From: UBA5734 sp964528645
GTDB taxonomy: Bacteria > Bacillota > Clostridia > Saccharofermentanales > UBA5734
Direction of reading: 5' to 3'
NCBI GenBank assembly: GCA_964528645.1
Contig: CAZGSR010000026.1
Coordinates: forward strand, 1 to 39,029
Length of the DNA stretch: 39,029 bases
The notes under the pieces were generated by a model, which saw only the letters and a list, made by a program, of their open reading frames with translations, had not been told where the DNA came from and did no database searches. Of the stretch, positions 31,976-39,029 are shown piece by piece. A program made the translations under genes and the position numbers. Positions within the stretch are counted from its first letter, which is position 1. The number at the start of each line of letters is the position of its first letter.

Positions 31976-33914
31976 GGCTGTTTGCCTCCCTCTTTGTTTG
32001 GGTTTTATCTGCTGAGTTTTTACCTTGGTATGGTTTGGGTGGGACCAGGCAGTCTGGTCCGTAGCCGATCAGGTCGGTCCGGCCGGCTTTCTGCAGGGCT
32101 TGCAAAGCCAGGGGGTGGTATTTGGGCTTGGCATACTGGAGCAAGGCCCGTTGCAGACGTTTCTCCGCCAGATCCGGTACATGGATCGGCTCGAGCGTCT
32201 CAGGATCGAGTCCGGTGTAATACATGGTCGTCGAAACGGTTCCGGGGGTGGGATAGAAATCCTGGACCTGTTCTGGGACCACACGATTGGCTTTAATATA
32301 CAGGGCCAGCTCGATCGCATCCTCCAGGGTCGTGCCCGGATGTCCGGAAATCAGATAGGGGACCAGGAACTGTTTTTTGCCCTGCTGGGCATTGATCTGT
32401 TCATACCGCTTCTTGAATCGCTGGTAAACAGCCGGACCGGGTTTGCCCATCGCGCGCAGGGTGCCTTCACTGATGTGCTCCGGTGCCACTTTCAACTGCC
32501 CACTGACATGATGGCGGCAGACCTCTTCCAGGAAACCGGACTGCTCATCCATCAAAACGGTGTCAAACCGGATCCCGGAACGGATAAAGACCTTTTTCAC
32601 ACCGTCGAGCGATCGAACTTTCTTCAGGATGCCCAGATACGAGCGGTGATCGGTGCGCAAAGCCGGGCATGGCTCCGGTGTGATGCACTGGCGGTCCTTG
32701 CAGACCCTTCCCTTCTCCTGCTTGGCACAGCCCGGTTCAAAGAAATTGGCGGTCGGTCCACCGAGGTCATGGATATAGCCTTTGAAATCGGGGTCCGCGA
32801 TCAAGGTCTGTGCTTCATTTATAATAGACGTTTCGCTGCGCCGGGTGACGATCCGGCCATGATGGAAGGTGATGGCGCAGAAATGACAGCCGCCGTAGCA
32901 ACCGCGATGGCTGTTGATCGAAAACCGGACTTCTTCAATCGCCGGCACGCCGCCCTTGGCCACATATGAGGGGTGGATCTTGCGGGTATACGGCAGGGCG
33001 AACACCTGGTCCAGTTCCGGTGTGGATAAAGGGGGCTGGGGTGGGTTCTGGATCAGGTAGCGGTCACTGTGGCGCTGGACCAGGGTCTTGCCGTCGACCG
33101 GAGCCTGTTCGTGGTATTGCAGCCGGAATGCTGCGGCATAGAGCCATTTGTCCTGGCTGATCTCCTTGAAGCCTGGCAACAGGATGTAGGCCGCATTTTC
33201 GGGAAAAGGGTGCTGCAGCAATTTTTTCCGGTCCTGACCCAGGTCATCAAACGAAAACCCGGATGCAGTTTCAATGAAATCTTGCAGGTCGGATGGCAGC
33301 CGGTCGGGACGAGACAGAATGCACGTACCCGCAATCTTGTTGATCTTGTGAATCGGCACACCTCTTTCCAGCAGGCGTGCGATCTGGAGGATGGCGCGTT
33401 CACCCATGCCGTAAACCAGAAGGTCTGCCTGAGTGTCCTGCAGGATGGTGCGACGAACAGTATGGTCCCAGTAATCGTAATGGGCAAACCGTCTCAGGCT
33501 GGCTTCGACACCGCCGATGATCAACGGGACATCCCCCAGCTGGTCACGCACCAGGTTGCAGTAGCGGATCAGGGCCCGGTCAGGCCTCAGGCCACCCTGT
33601 CCGCCAGGAGAATAGCGGTCATCCGAGCGCGGTTTCCTGGCCGCGGTGTAATTGTTGACCATTGAGTCGACGACCCCGGAGGAAACCAGGGTGGCCAGGC
33701 GGGGTTTGCCAAAAGTCAGCAAAGCCTGGGGATCGCTGAGCACCGGTTGGGCAATGATGCCAATCCGAAAGCCCTCCTGCTCAAGCAGACGGGCGATCAG
33801 TGCAGCACCAAAACTGGGGTGATCGACATAGGCATCACCTGTGATAAAAAGGAAATCGATTTCATCCCAGCCACGTTCGAGCATGTCTTGCCGGGTCAGA
33901 GGGATCAGGGTCAT
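31851..33914 (-). CDS. ygiQ: YgiQ-type (UPF0313) radical SAM protein
   Basis: A 687-residue radical SAM protein of the UPF0313/YgiQ family, whose reaction is unknown. N-terminal region begins FLFITGDAYVDHPSFG; a radical SAM cluster motif CYGGCHFCAI lies near residue 340; a cysteine-rich insert (CAKQEKGRVCKDRQC) follows near 395; the C-terminal DUF3362-like part has DFYPTPGTVSTTMYYTG and ends conservation about residue 628. The remaining 59 residues (KTQTKREANSHDHHDSRQG and on) are basic, low-similarity and mostly lie over folD in another frame. The start overlaps the ftsK stop (ATGA). Confidence 0.92.
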   Translation of the reverse strand: MTLIPLTRQDMLERGWDEIDFLFITGDAYVDHPSFGAALIARLLEQEGFRIGIIAQPVLSDPQALLTFGKPRLATLVSSGVVDSMVNNYTAARKPRSDDRYSPGGQGGLRPDRALIRYCNLVRDQLGDVPLIIGGVEASLRRFAHYDYWDHTVRRTILQDTQADLLVYGMGERAILQIARLLERGVPIHKINKIAGTCILSRPDRLPSDLQDFIETASGFSFDDLGQDRKKLLQHPFPENAAYILLPGFKEISQDKWLYAAAFRLQYHEQAPVDGKTLVQRHSDRYLIQNPPQPPLSTPELDQVFALPYTRKIHPSYVAKGGVPAIEEVRFSINSHRGCYGGCHFCAITFHHGRIVTRRSETSIINEAQTLIADPDFKGYIHDLGGPTANFFEPGCAKQEKGRVCKDRQCITPEPCPALRTDHRSYLGILKKVRSLDGVKKVFIRSGIRFDTVLMDEQSGFLEEVCRHHVSGQLKVAPEHISEGTLRAMGKPGPAVYQRFKKRYEQINAQQGKKQFLVPYLISGHPGTTLEDAIELALYIKANRVVPEQVQDFYPTPGTVSTTMYYTGLDPETLEPIHVPDLAEKRLQRALLQYAKPKYHPLALQALQKAGRTDLIGYGPDCLVPPKPYQGKNSADKTQTKREANSHDHHDSRQGTRRTAAQPAGRKSPGNVRQDRKKTRSGRRPGW

Positions 33915-36661
33915 ATCAAGTCCTCGTCAGACGCGTCGGTCTGAGCTTTCATTTGCATTTCCATCAGCTGGTTCAGGGTGATCAGGACTTTTCTTGGCTT
34001 GCTGCCTTCAAATCCACCAATATAGCCGAGTTCATGCATGCGGTCGATCAGGCGGGCGGCGCGGGGGTAGCCGACGGTCATCCGGCGCTGCAGCAGAGAG
34101 ACGGAGGCATAGCCGGTCTCGACGCAGATCTGCAGGGCTTGGGGCAGGAGCTCGTCGCTGTCGCCTTCGTCCTTGTCTTTGTCTTTATCTTTGCGTCCAT
34201 TCGAAACAGCCGCTGTCGAGATGGCGTCGGCAACTTTCTGGTCATAGCTCGACTGGTGCAGGCTTTTGATATGGCCAATGATCCGTTCAACTTCGGCATC
34301 GGTGATGAAAGCACCCTGGCCGCGGATCGGTTTGGCAGCACTTTGCGGATAATACAGCATGTCACCCTTGCCGAGTAGCTTTTCCGCCCCGGCCATATCC
34401 AGGATCGTCCGAGAGTCCACTTGCGAGGCGACAGCAAAAGCGATGCGCGACGGAATATTGGCCTTGATGACGCCGGTGATGACATCAACCGACGGCCGTT
34501 GGGTGGCGATGATCAGGTGGATGCCGGCCGCGCGGGCCATGGCGGTCAGGCGGGCTATGGCATCCTCGACTTCGGTCGGAGTTGTCGCCATCAGGTCGGA
34601 TAATTCATCGATGACCAGGAGGATCAGGGGCAGCTTCTCTTCTTCGTCCTCTTCTCCCTCCAGACCAAATCCGACCGATGCATTATACGAACTGATGTCG
34701 CGCACCGATTTCTCCGCAAACAAGCTGTAGCGGCGGACCATTTCGTTGACGGCCCATTGCAGGGTGCCGGCAGCCTTTTTCGGATCCGTCACCACTGGGT
34801 GGATCAGATGCGGAATCCCATTGTAGATATTCAGTTCGACGACCTTGGGATCGATCATGAGCATTTTGACTTCGTCCGGCGATGCTTTGAACAGAATGCT
34901 CATCAGGATTGAATTGATACAGACCGATTTACCGGACCCGGTGGCACCGGCGATCAGCATGTGCGGCATGCGTGTCAGATCGCACAGCAATGGATTGCCC
35001 TGGATATCGCGGCCGATTGCTGCCGTCAGCGGCGATTTGGCCTGCCGGAATTCAGGGGAATCGATCAGGCTGCGCAGGAGAACGGGGATCGTCTCCTTGT
35101 TGGGAATTTCAATGCCGATGGCAGCCTTGCCCGGGATTGGCGCCTCGATACGTACGCCCATGGCAGCCAGGTTCAGGGCAATGTCATCCGCCAGATTGAC
35201 GATTTTGCTGACCTTGACACCCGGGCCAGGGGACAATTCAAAACGAGTGATCGTGGGCCCAGTCGTGAAATTGATCACCTTGGCCGTGACTCCAAAGCTC
35301 TCCAGCGTTTTTTCCAGTTTGTGCCCGAGGGCCTGGATCGAATGCTGGCTGCTGTTGATCGACTGTTTCAAGTGGTCTTCGCGCAGCAACGTGAGTGGCG
35401 GTGGTTCATAAGGCACAACCAGACGCAGCTGACCATCCGGGCCAACAGCAGCCTGGCGTTTGGCAGGGGCATGGGCCTGTGGAATCACCGGTGCATCCGG
35501 ATTTGTCCGATCGGTCCAGCTGGATCGGTCCAGTACTGGTTCGGATTGTTTGGGTGCTTCTGGTATTTTGAATTCTGGCGTTACCTGTACCGTTTCAGTG
35601 TTCGCTGGTGTCGGCAGAGGCGCCAGTGGCACAGGCTGCACAGATTGTGCCTGCGCTGGCTGGGTCGCTTTCGCAGCAAGGTCGTTTTCGGCTGGCGAAA
35701 TCGTCAGGAAGCCATTTTTATCCTTTTGGATCGTGAAGGGCAATTTGGCTTCCGTCACAAACTGGGCGACTTTGGCTTCATCTTCCGAAAAACCAGCGAA
35801 AGCAGCATCAGCAGAGCCAGCCGTATTGGTAAAACCACCTGCAGCTGGATGTTCCGGGTGGCTGGCTTCGTCAGATCTGGCAGCAGACCGTCGTTGCCAG
35901 AAATCCTGCCAGCCCTGCAGCAATGAACGGCGTGTTTCTTCAGCTGTCCGGGGCGAAAGTTCGATGTCGTATGATTCTTTCGCGCGCACAGGATGGATCT
36001 GGTCCAGATCCTCACGCACCCGGGCCTGGTCAAGTCCCTGGCGGATCGCCTGGTCCATTTTGCTGCCAGTCCGTTTGATCACATCTGCCGTTGACTGGGC
36101 TGTCTGGGTATAGGATACATTGAAAATCAGGACCACGAAGGCCATGACCAGGGCAATGGTCAGGATCAGGGCACCGACTGGACCAGCAATTGCGAGCATG
36201 GATTGAGCCAGGATACCGCTGGCAAGTCCGCCAGTCAGAACCAGGCCTTCTCCAGCCAGTGAAGCATCGATCCCGGAGTGCCACAATTCAGCCAACGCTT
36301 TTAATGCACTGGCTTCGCCTTCACCCGTGGCAAATCGACCTTGCAGCACCAGCTGGTCAACCGTCACCAGATGCAGGACGGCTGTAACTGCCAGAACCAG
36401 CCCAACCACAAAGGTCATCCGGTAATTAGCCTTGCGCTGGTTCCTGCCCAGAAGGAATTCAATGGCAAAAAATAATAAGAGCGGCGGCAGCAGATACGCT
36501 GCGACACCAAATAAACCGTGGCCCAGATCATACAGCAAATGGCCCAGCCAGCCAGTCTTGGCAGATGGCCAGTAATAGGCCGCTCCAAAAAGGATCGCTA
36601 CTGCCAGCAGCACAACCGCTGTCACTTCCTTGTGATGATTGACCGGTTTCCGGTTGGCCAA
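33911..36661 (-). CDS. ftsK: DNA translocase FtsK/SpoIIIE
   Basis: A 916-residue DNA pump that clears chromosome DNA at the division septum. N-terminal membrane domain with about four hydrophobic helices (residues 15-180), a variable linker rich in P, A and Q (about 190-400), then the motor: Walker A AGATGSGKSVCINS near residue 575, Walker B LLVIDELSDLMA, and the C-terminal winged-helix gamma domain ALQICVETGYASVSLLQRRM to KVLITLNQ that reads orientation sequences. It starts with TTG at 36661, preceded by AAGGAAGGGG, three bases after the Nudix stop. A charged run KDKDKDKDEGDSDE precedes the gamma domain. Confidence 0.97.
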   Translation of the reverse strand: MANRKPVNHHKEVTAVVLLAVAILFGAAYYWPSAKTGWLGHLLYDLGHGLFGVAAYLLPPLLLFFAIEFLLGRNQRKANYRMTFVVGLVLAVTAVLHLVTVDQLVLQGRFATGEGEASALKALAELWHSGIDASLAGEGLVLTGGLASGILAQSMLAIAGPVGALILTIALVMAFVVLIFNVSYTQTAQSTADVIKRTGSKMDQAIRQGLDQARVREDLDQIHPVRAKESYDIELSPRTAEETRRSLLQGWQDFWQRRSAARSDEASHPEHPAAGGFTNTAGSADAAFAGFSEDEAKVAQFVTEAKLPFTIQKDKNGFLTISPAENDLAAKATQPAQAQSVQPVPLAPLPTPANTETVQVTPEFKIPEAPKQSEPVLDRSSWTDRTNPDAPVIPQAHAPAKRQAAVGPDGQLRLVVPYEPPPLTLLREDHLKQSINSSQHSIQALGHKLEKTLESFGVTAKVINFTTGPTITRFELSPGPGVKVSKIVNLADDIALNLAAMGVRIEAPIPGKAAIGIEIPNKETIPVLLRSLIDSPEFRQAKSPLTAAIGRDIQGNPLLCDLTRMPHMLIAGATGSGKSVCINSILMSILFKASPDEVKMLMIDPKVVELNIYNGIPHLIHPVVTDPKKAAGTLQWAVNEMVRRYSLFAEKSVRDISSYNASVGFGLEGEEDEEEKLPLILLVIDELSDLMATTPTEVEDAIARLTAMARAAGIHLIIATQRPSVDVITGVIKANIPSRIAFAVASQVDSRTILDMAGAEKLLGKGDMLYYPQSAAKPIRGQGAFITDAEVERIIGHIKSLHQSSYDQKVADAISTAAVSNGRKDKDKDKDEGDSDELLPQALQICVETGYASVSLLQRRMTVGYPRAARLIDRMHELGYIGGFEGSKPRKVLITLNQLMEMQMKAQTDASDEDLI

Positions 36662-36664
36662 GGG

Positions 36665-37228
36665 TCAGGTCCCCTTCCTTTGTTGAAGAACACGCTGCGC
36701 CCGTAAAAGACCGACGACAGTCTTGGCATCGCGGATGTCGCCGCGGTCCACCATGCTCAGGGCTTCTTCGAGTGGATAAGGATGGACACTCAGGAATTCT
36801 CCGTCATCGAGGTTGCTCTGGCCGTAGGTCAGGCCTGTTGCCAGATAGATGGAAAGGGTTTCACTGCAATACCCTGGCGAGGGGTAGACAGTAGCCAGCC
36901 ACTCAATCGACTGGGCAGTCATGCCGGTTTCCTCGGTCAGTTCTCGCGTGGCACAGTCCAGGGGATCTTCTCCTGGCTCCAGCTTACCGGCTGGCAGCTC
37001 GAGCAGCTCGGTGTCATAAGGCTTGCGGTATTGCCGGACCAGGTAGACATGGTCCTGATCATCGATGGCGACCACACAGGCTCCACCGGAATGGCGCACG
37101 ATTTCGCGCTTGGCCAGGCGACCATCCGGCAAACGGACCTCATGGACCTCGACCTGGAAAACACGGCCGGCAAATTTCTGGTCCATGCCCGTAGTCTCTT
37201 CGCGGAAATTTTGTTCGGATTCAGGCAT
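36665..37228 (-). CDS. Nudix hydrolase, ADP-ribose pyrophosphatase type
   Basis: A 187-residue Nudix enzyme. The Nudix box is complete: GKLEPGEDPLDCATRELTEE then TG (G-x5-E-x7-REUxEExG), near residue 86. Flanking features (GGACVVAIDDQDHVYLVRQY, RKPYDTELLELPAG, YPSPGYCSE) fit the ADP-ribose pyrophosphatase group. The start at 37228 has GAGGAA upstream and overlaps the rnhA stop by eight bases; the long upstream frame is a shadow of rnhA. Substrate specificity is inferred. Confidence 0.93.
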   Translation of the reverse strand: MPESEQNFREETTGMDQKFAGRVFQVEVHEVRLPDGRLAKREIVRHSGGACVVAIDDQDHVYLVRQYRKPYDTELLELPAGKLEPGEDPLDCATRELTEETGMTAQSIEWLATVYPSPGYCSETLSIYLATGLTYGQSNLDDGEFLSVHPYPLEEALSMVDRGDIRDAKTVVGLLRAQRVLQQRKGT

Positions 37229-37670
37229 TGTTGGTTCCTCTTTTTTTGATCTCAGCGACAGCGAGCTTATCGCAGCGGTTGTTATAGATATTGTCCGAAT
37301 GGCCCTTGACCTTGATCCATTCAACCGTGTGTGGTTGGGCTGCATCGAGCAAGGCTCGCCAGAGATCCGGGTTGCTGACCGGATCATTGGCCGCATTGCG
37401 CCAGCCATTTCTTTGCCAGTTCCGGATCCAGCCCTGGTTGAAAGCAGAGACCAGATAGGCACTGTCGCTGTACAATCTGACTTGGCAGGGCCGGTTCAAT
37501 TTTTTTAAAGCTTCGATCGCGGCAGTCAGTTCCATCCGGTTGTTGGTGGTGGCCGCTTCCCCGCCGGATATTTCCTTTTCGACTCCCCCGGCGATCAGGA
37601 CCGCTGCCCAGCCGCCGGGACCCGGATTGCCGGAACAGGCACCATCGGTGTAAATCTCAACCTGCGGCAT
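37221..37670 (-). CDS. rnhA: ribonuclease HI
   Basis: A 149-residue RNase H type 1 degrading RNA in RNA-DNA hybrids. Catalytic set D9 (YTDGACSGNPGPGG), E47 (NNRMELTAAIEAL), D69 (LYSDSAYLV), H124 and D134 (KGHSDNIYNNRCDKLA) is complete, and the basic loop WIRNWQRNGWRNA is present. It begins two bases after the proC stop (TGAGCATG). The frame continues far into proC but without similarity, so the start is at MPQVEIYTDG. Confidence 0.97.
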   Translation of the reverse strand: MPQVEIYTDGACSGNPGPGGWAAVLIAGGVEKEISGGEAATTNNRMELTAAIEALKKLNRPCQVRLYSDSAYLVSAFNQGWIRNWQRNGWRNAANDPVSNPDLWRALLDAAQPHTVEWIKVKGHSDNIYNNRCDKLAVAEIKKRGTNNA

Positions 37671-37672
37671 GC

Positions 37673-38482
37673 TCAAATTTTCGGCCCCCGGCCCAATTCC
37701 CGTGAACGTTCTGTCGCAGCAGTGACGGCCTCGATCAGACTGGAGCGCAGGCCGTTTTTCTCCAGGGTCGCAACCGCTTCGATCGTGGTACCACCCGGAG
37801 AACAGACCTGATCCTTGAGAATCCCTGGATGCTTGCCCGTGGCCAGCACCAGCTTGGCCGAACCATACACCGTCTGAGCGGCCATTTGCAGGGCCATGTC
37901 GCGCGGCAAGCCCATGCGGACACCGCCATCGGCCAGCGCTTCGATCATCAGCATGATGTAGGCTGGACCACTGCCGGACAAGCCGGTCACCGCATCCATG
38001 GCCGACTCTGGCACCTTGAAGACGAGACCACTGGACTCGAGCAAATTTACGGTCCAAGCTTGCAGTTCTTCACTGGCCTGGTCGAAGCAGACTGCACTGA
38101 CACCACTGTGGACCATGGCCGGCGTATTCGGCATGACCCGGGCCAGGGCGACCGACAGGCCAGCCCAGCTGCGCAGTTGAGCCAATGTGACACCGGCAGC
38201 GATCGAGATCAGGAGTGCGTCTGCCCGCAAATCTCCAGCCAGATCCTCCAGGACAAGTTTCAGGATCTGTGGTTTGACGGCCAGCAGGACTGCATCAGCA
38301 ACACTGACTGCCTCTCGTCCGGAGAGTGCCACCTCGCAGCCAAACGTCTCGGCCAAAGCCTGGGCCTTTTCTGCCTGGGCATCGTATAACACGACCGAAT
38401 CGGCTGGAATGGCTGCCTGGCTGATCATGGCATGGACCAAGGCCTGGCCCATCTGTCCGGTACCGATGACTGCTAATTTCAT
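37673..38482 (-). CDS. proC: pyrroline-5-carboxylate reductase
   Basis: A 269-residue NAD(P)H enzyme for the last step of proline synthesis. Rossmann motif AVIGTGQMGQALVHAM at the N-terminus, VLLAVKPQILKLVLED near residue 68, RVMPNTPAMVHSGVSAVC near 116, and the C-terminal signature GSAKLVLATGKHPGILKDQV then CSPGGTTIEAV. AGGAGG precedes the ATG at good spacing. It is the first gene of the long minus-strand unit and has its own promoter. Confidence 0.98.
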   Translation of the reverse strand: MKLAVIGTGQMGQALVHAMISQAAIPADSVVLYDAQAEKAQALAETFGCEVALSGREAVSVADAVLLAVKPQILKLVLEDLAGDLRADALLISIAAGVTLAQLRSWAGLSVALARVMPNTPAMVHSGVSAVCFDQASEELQAWTVNLLESSGLVFKVPESAMDAVTGLSGSGPAYIMLMIEALADGGVRMGLPRDMALQMAAQTVYGSAKLVLATGKHPGILKDQVCSPGGTTIEAVATLEKNGLRSSLIEAVTAATERSRELGRGPKI

Positions 38483-38544
38483 AGGAGATCCTCCTGTTTT
38501 TGGACATCACATCAAGACCCGCTTTTGCGAGCGGTAACAGCCAA

Positions 38545-38574
38545 ATGATACCATTCATCCGCATGGAGTGGCAA
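38545..38574 (-). promoter_or_regulatory. promoter for proC and the following operon
   Basis: Minus-strand -35 TTGCCA, 18-base spacer, -10 TATCAT, each five of six matches to consensus. The leader of about 55 bases holds a CCGCT-N6-AGCGG hairpin (38519-38534) before the ribosome binding site. Confidence 0.6.
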
Positions 38575-38685
38575 CAAAGACCCTATGCCAGCGAACGTTG
38601 CATGTCTTGGGGTGTAGAACAGCCACGGATGGTCCAGTTTCTGCAAGTTGTGCCAGATCTGGGTGTATGTCTGACCTCAAACGCT

Positions 38686-38769
38686 GCAATTGCCGAAATC
38701 AACACCGGGTGTCGGGGTCGCACGAGGGGTGCATCCGAAATCGGCAATTGCCGAAAATAGCACCAGGGG
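38686..38769. repeat. two degenerate 26-base direct repeats, 58-base period
   Basis: GCAATTGCCGAAA occurs exactly at 38686 and 38744, and the similarity runs on (A-CACC-GG-G) to give 21 of 26 identical bases. The second copy lies in a perfect 14-base palindrome TCGGCAATTGCCGA (38741-38754). A related CCGAAATCGG string stands between the copies. Two more small dyads (AGGGG-N2-CCCCT) follow. Confidence 0.6.
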
Positions 38770-38811
38770 CACCCCTCACAATCATCTGACACCAAACCAT
38801 GCAACCACCAC

Positions 38812-38972
38812 CGGTTCCAGGGGGGCTGGTTTGTTGGATGCAAGGTTGCATCCTTTCATTCCTTTTCACGCTAATAAGCAAAGAGCCCAGAAATTGGCTC
38901 TTAATCTAATTCCGTGAAAAGTAGCAAATTTATGCAGCCTTACTGCCAACAATGAAGACCATCCTGGAACCG
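38812..38972. repeat. 161-base imperfect inverted repeat, MITE-like or large hairpin
   Basis: Two arms of about 76 bases face each other around an 8-base loop (38888-38895). Perfect matching blocks, in the same order and nearly the same spacing in both arms, are CGGTTCCAGG (outer ends), TTGTTGG, AAGG, TGCAT, TTTTCACG and AAGAGCC (next to the loop); total identity is roughly two thirds. The left arm also has an internal palindrome GGATGCAA-N2-TTGCATCC. It carries no open reading frame and is more A+T rich in the middle than its surroundings. It could be a miniature inverted-repeat element, a decayed insertion sequence end pair, or a structured RNA. No clear target-site duplication was found. 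Confidence 0.6.
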
Positions 38973-39029
38973 TGGGCGGGAAATTCCGGATTTGGGGTCG
39001 GAGGTACGGCCAAGTCTGGCACCGTGGGC
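38964..39029. repeat. 14-base near-repeat with 52-base period at window edge
   Basis: CTGGAACCGTGGGC (38964-38977) returns as CTGGCACCGTGGGC (39016-39029), 13 of 14 identical, the second copy ending exactly at the window edge. This may be the start of a tandem array that continues outside the window. Confidence 0.45.

Larger units (their letters stand above)
38575..39029. other. gene-free, repeat-rich intergenic region
   Basis: Upstream of the proC promoter there is no credible coding sequence on either strand: the open frames of 60-86 codons show no known domain, lack ribosome binding sites and run across the repeats. The stretch contains the direct repeats, the 161-base inverted repeat and the terminal near-repeat listed separately, and looks like decayed mobile or intergenic repeat DNA. 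Confidence 0.7.

Noticed and set aside
38686..38769. CRISPR array
   Set aside because: Only two degenerate copies of the repeat are present, with no uniform spacers and no cas genes in the window.
38500..38843. 86-codon frames on both strands in the terminal intergenic region
   Set aside because: They cross the proC promoter and the direct repeats, have no domain and no ribosome binding site.

Overview
The window looks like a chromosomal core region of a low-to-mid G+C Gram-positive bacterium (Bacillota, most likely class Clostridia). G+C looks to be in the mid-50s by eye. The grounds are: a ylxM-ffh pair next to rpsP-khpA-rimM-trmD-rplS-rbgA-rnhB-yraN; a recA promoter carrying a Bacillus/Clostridium-type LexA box (GAAC-N4-GTTC); an iscS-iscU pair without iscA or hscBA; a short ThiI without a rhodanese domain, paired with its own cysteine desulfurase; AGGAGG-type ribosome binding sites; and frequent TTG starts. 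No phage, transposase, CRISPR, rRNA or tRNA gene is visible. I cannot name the species.

Layout. Only the first gene (a PHP-domain histidinol-phosphatase-like protein, 54-890) is on the + strand. All 36 others are on the minus strand, so they are transcribed from high to low coordinates. In that order: (1) proC, rnhA, a Nudix hydrolase, ftsK/spoIIIE, a YgiQ-type radical SAM gene, folD, cinA, murJ (38482 down to 28225), tightly packed with ATGA-type overlaps; (2) recA, recX, rimO, pgsA from a LexA-controlled promoter; (3) acpP, with its own promoter and terminator; (4) rnc, smc, ftsY; (5) ylxM, ffh, rpsP, khpA, rimM, trmD from a promoter that places the transcript start at the ylxM ATG; (6) rplS, with its own promoter (its -10 overlaps the trmD stop) and a strong terminator; (7) rbgA, rnhB, yraN; (8) a type Ic aspartate-aminotransferase-like gene and purB, ending at a strong hairpin; (9) gntR, a second cysteine desulfurase, thiI, an AIR-synthase-family gene, then glyA (own promoter) and rarA; (10) iscS-iscU, preceded by a palindrome overlapping the predicted start site and converging on the PHP gene.

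Functional themes. The middle is an information-processing block: SRP targeting (ffh, ftsY, ylxM), ribosome proteins and maturation (rpsP, rplS, rimM, rbgA, rimO, khpA), tRNA modification (trmD, thiI), RNA/DNA turnover (rnc, rnhA, rnhB), and chromosome handling (smc, ftsK, recA, recX, rarA). Sulfur transfer is split between two cysteine desulfurases, one with the IscU scaffold and one with ThiI.

The last 547 bases (38483-39029) hold no credible gene apart from the proC promoter. They are full of repeats: a 161-base imperfect inverted repeat with arms of about 76 bases (38812-38972), a degenerate 26-base direct repeat with a 58-base period, and a 14-base near-repeat with a 52-base period that runs off the window end. 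This is the least explained part of the window. I found no clearly new multi-gene system; the most interesting signals are regulatory or structural.
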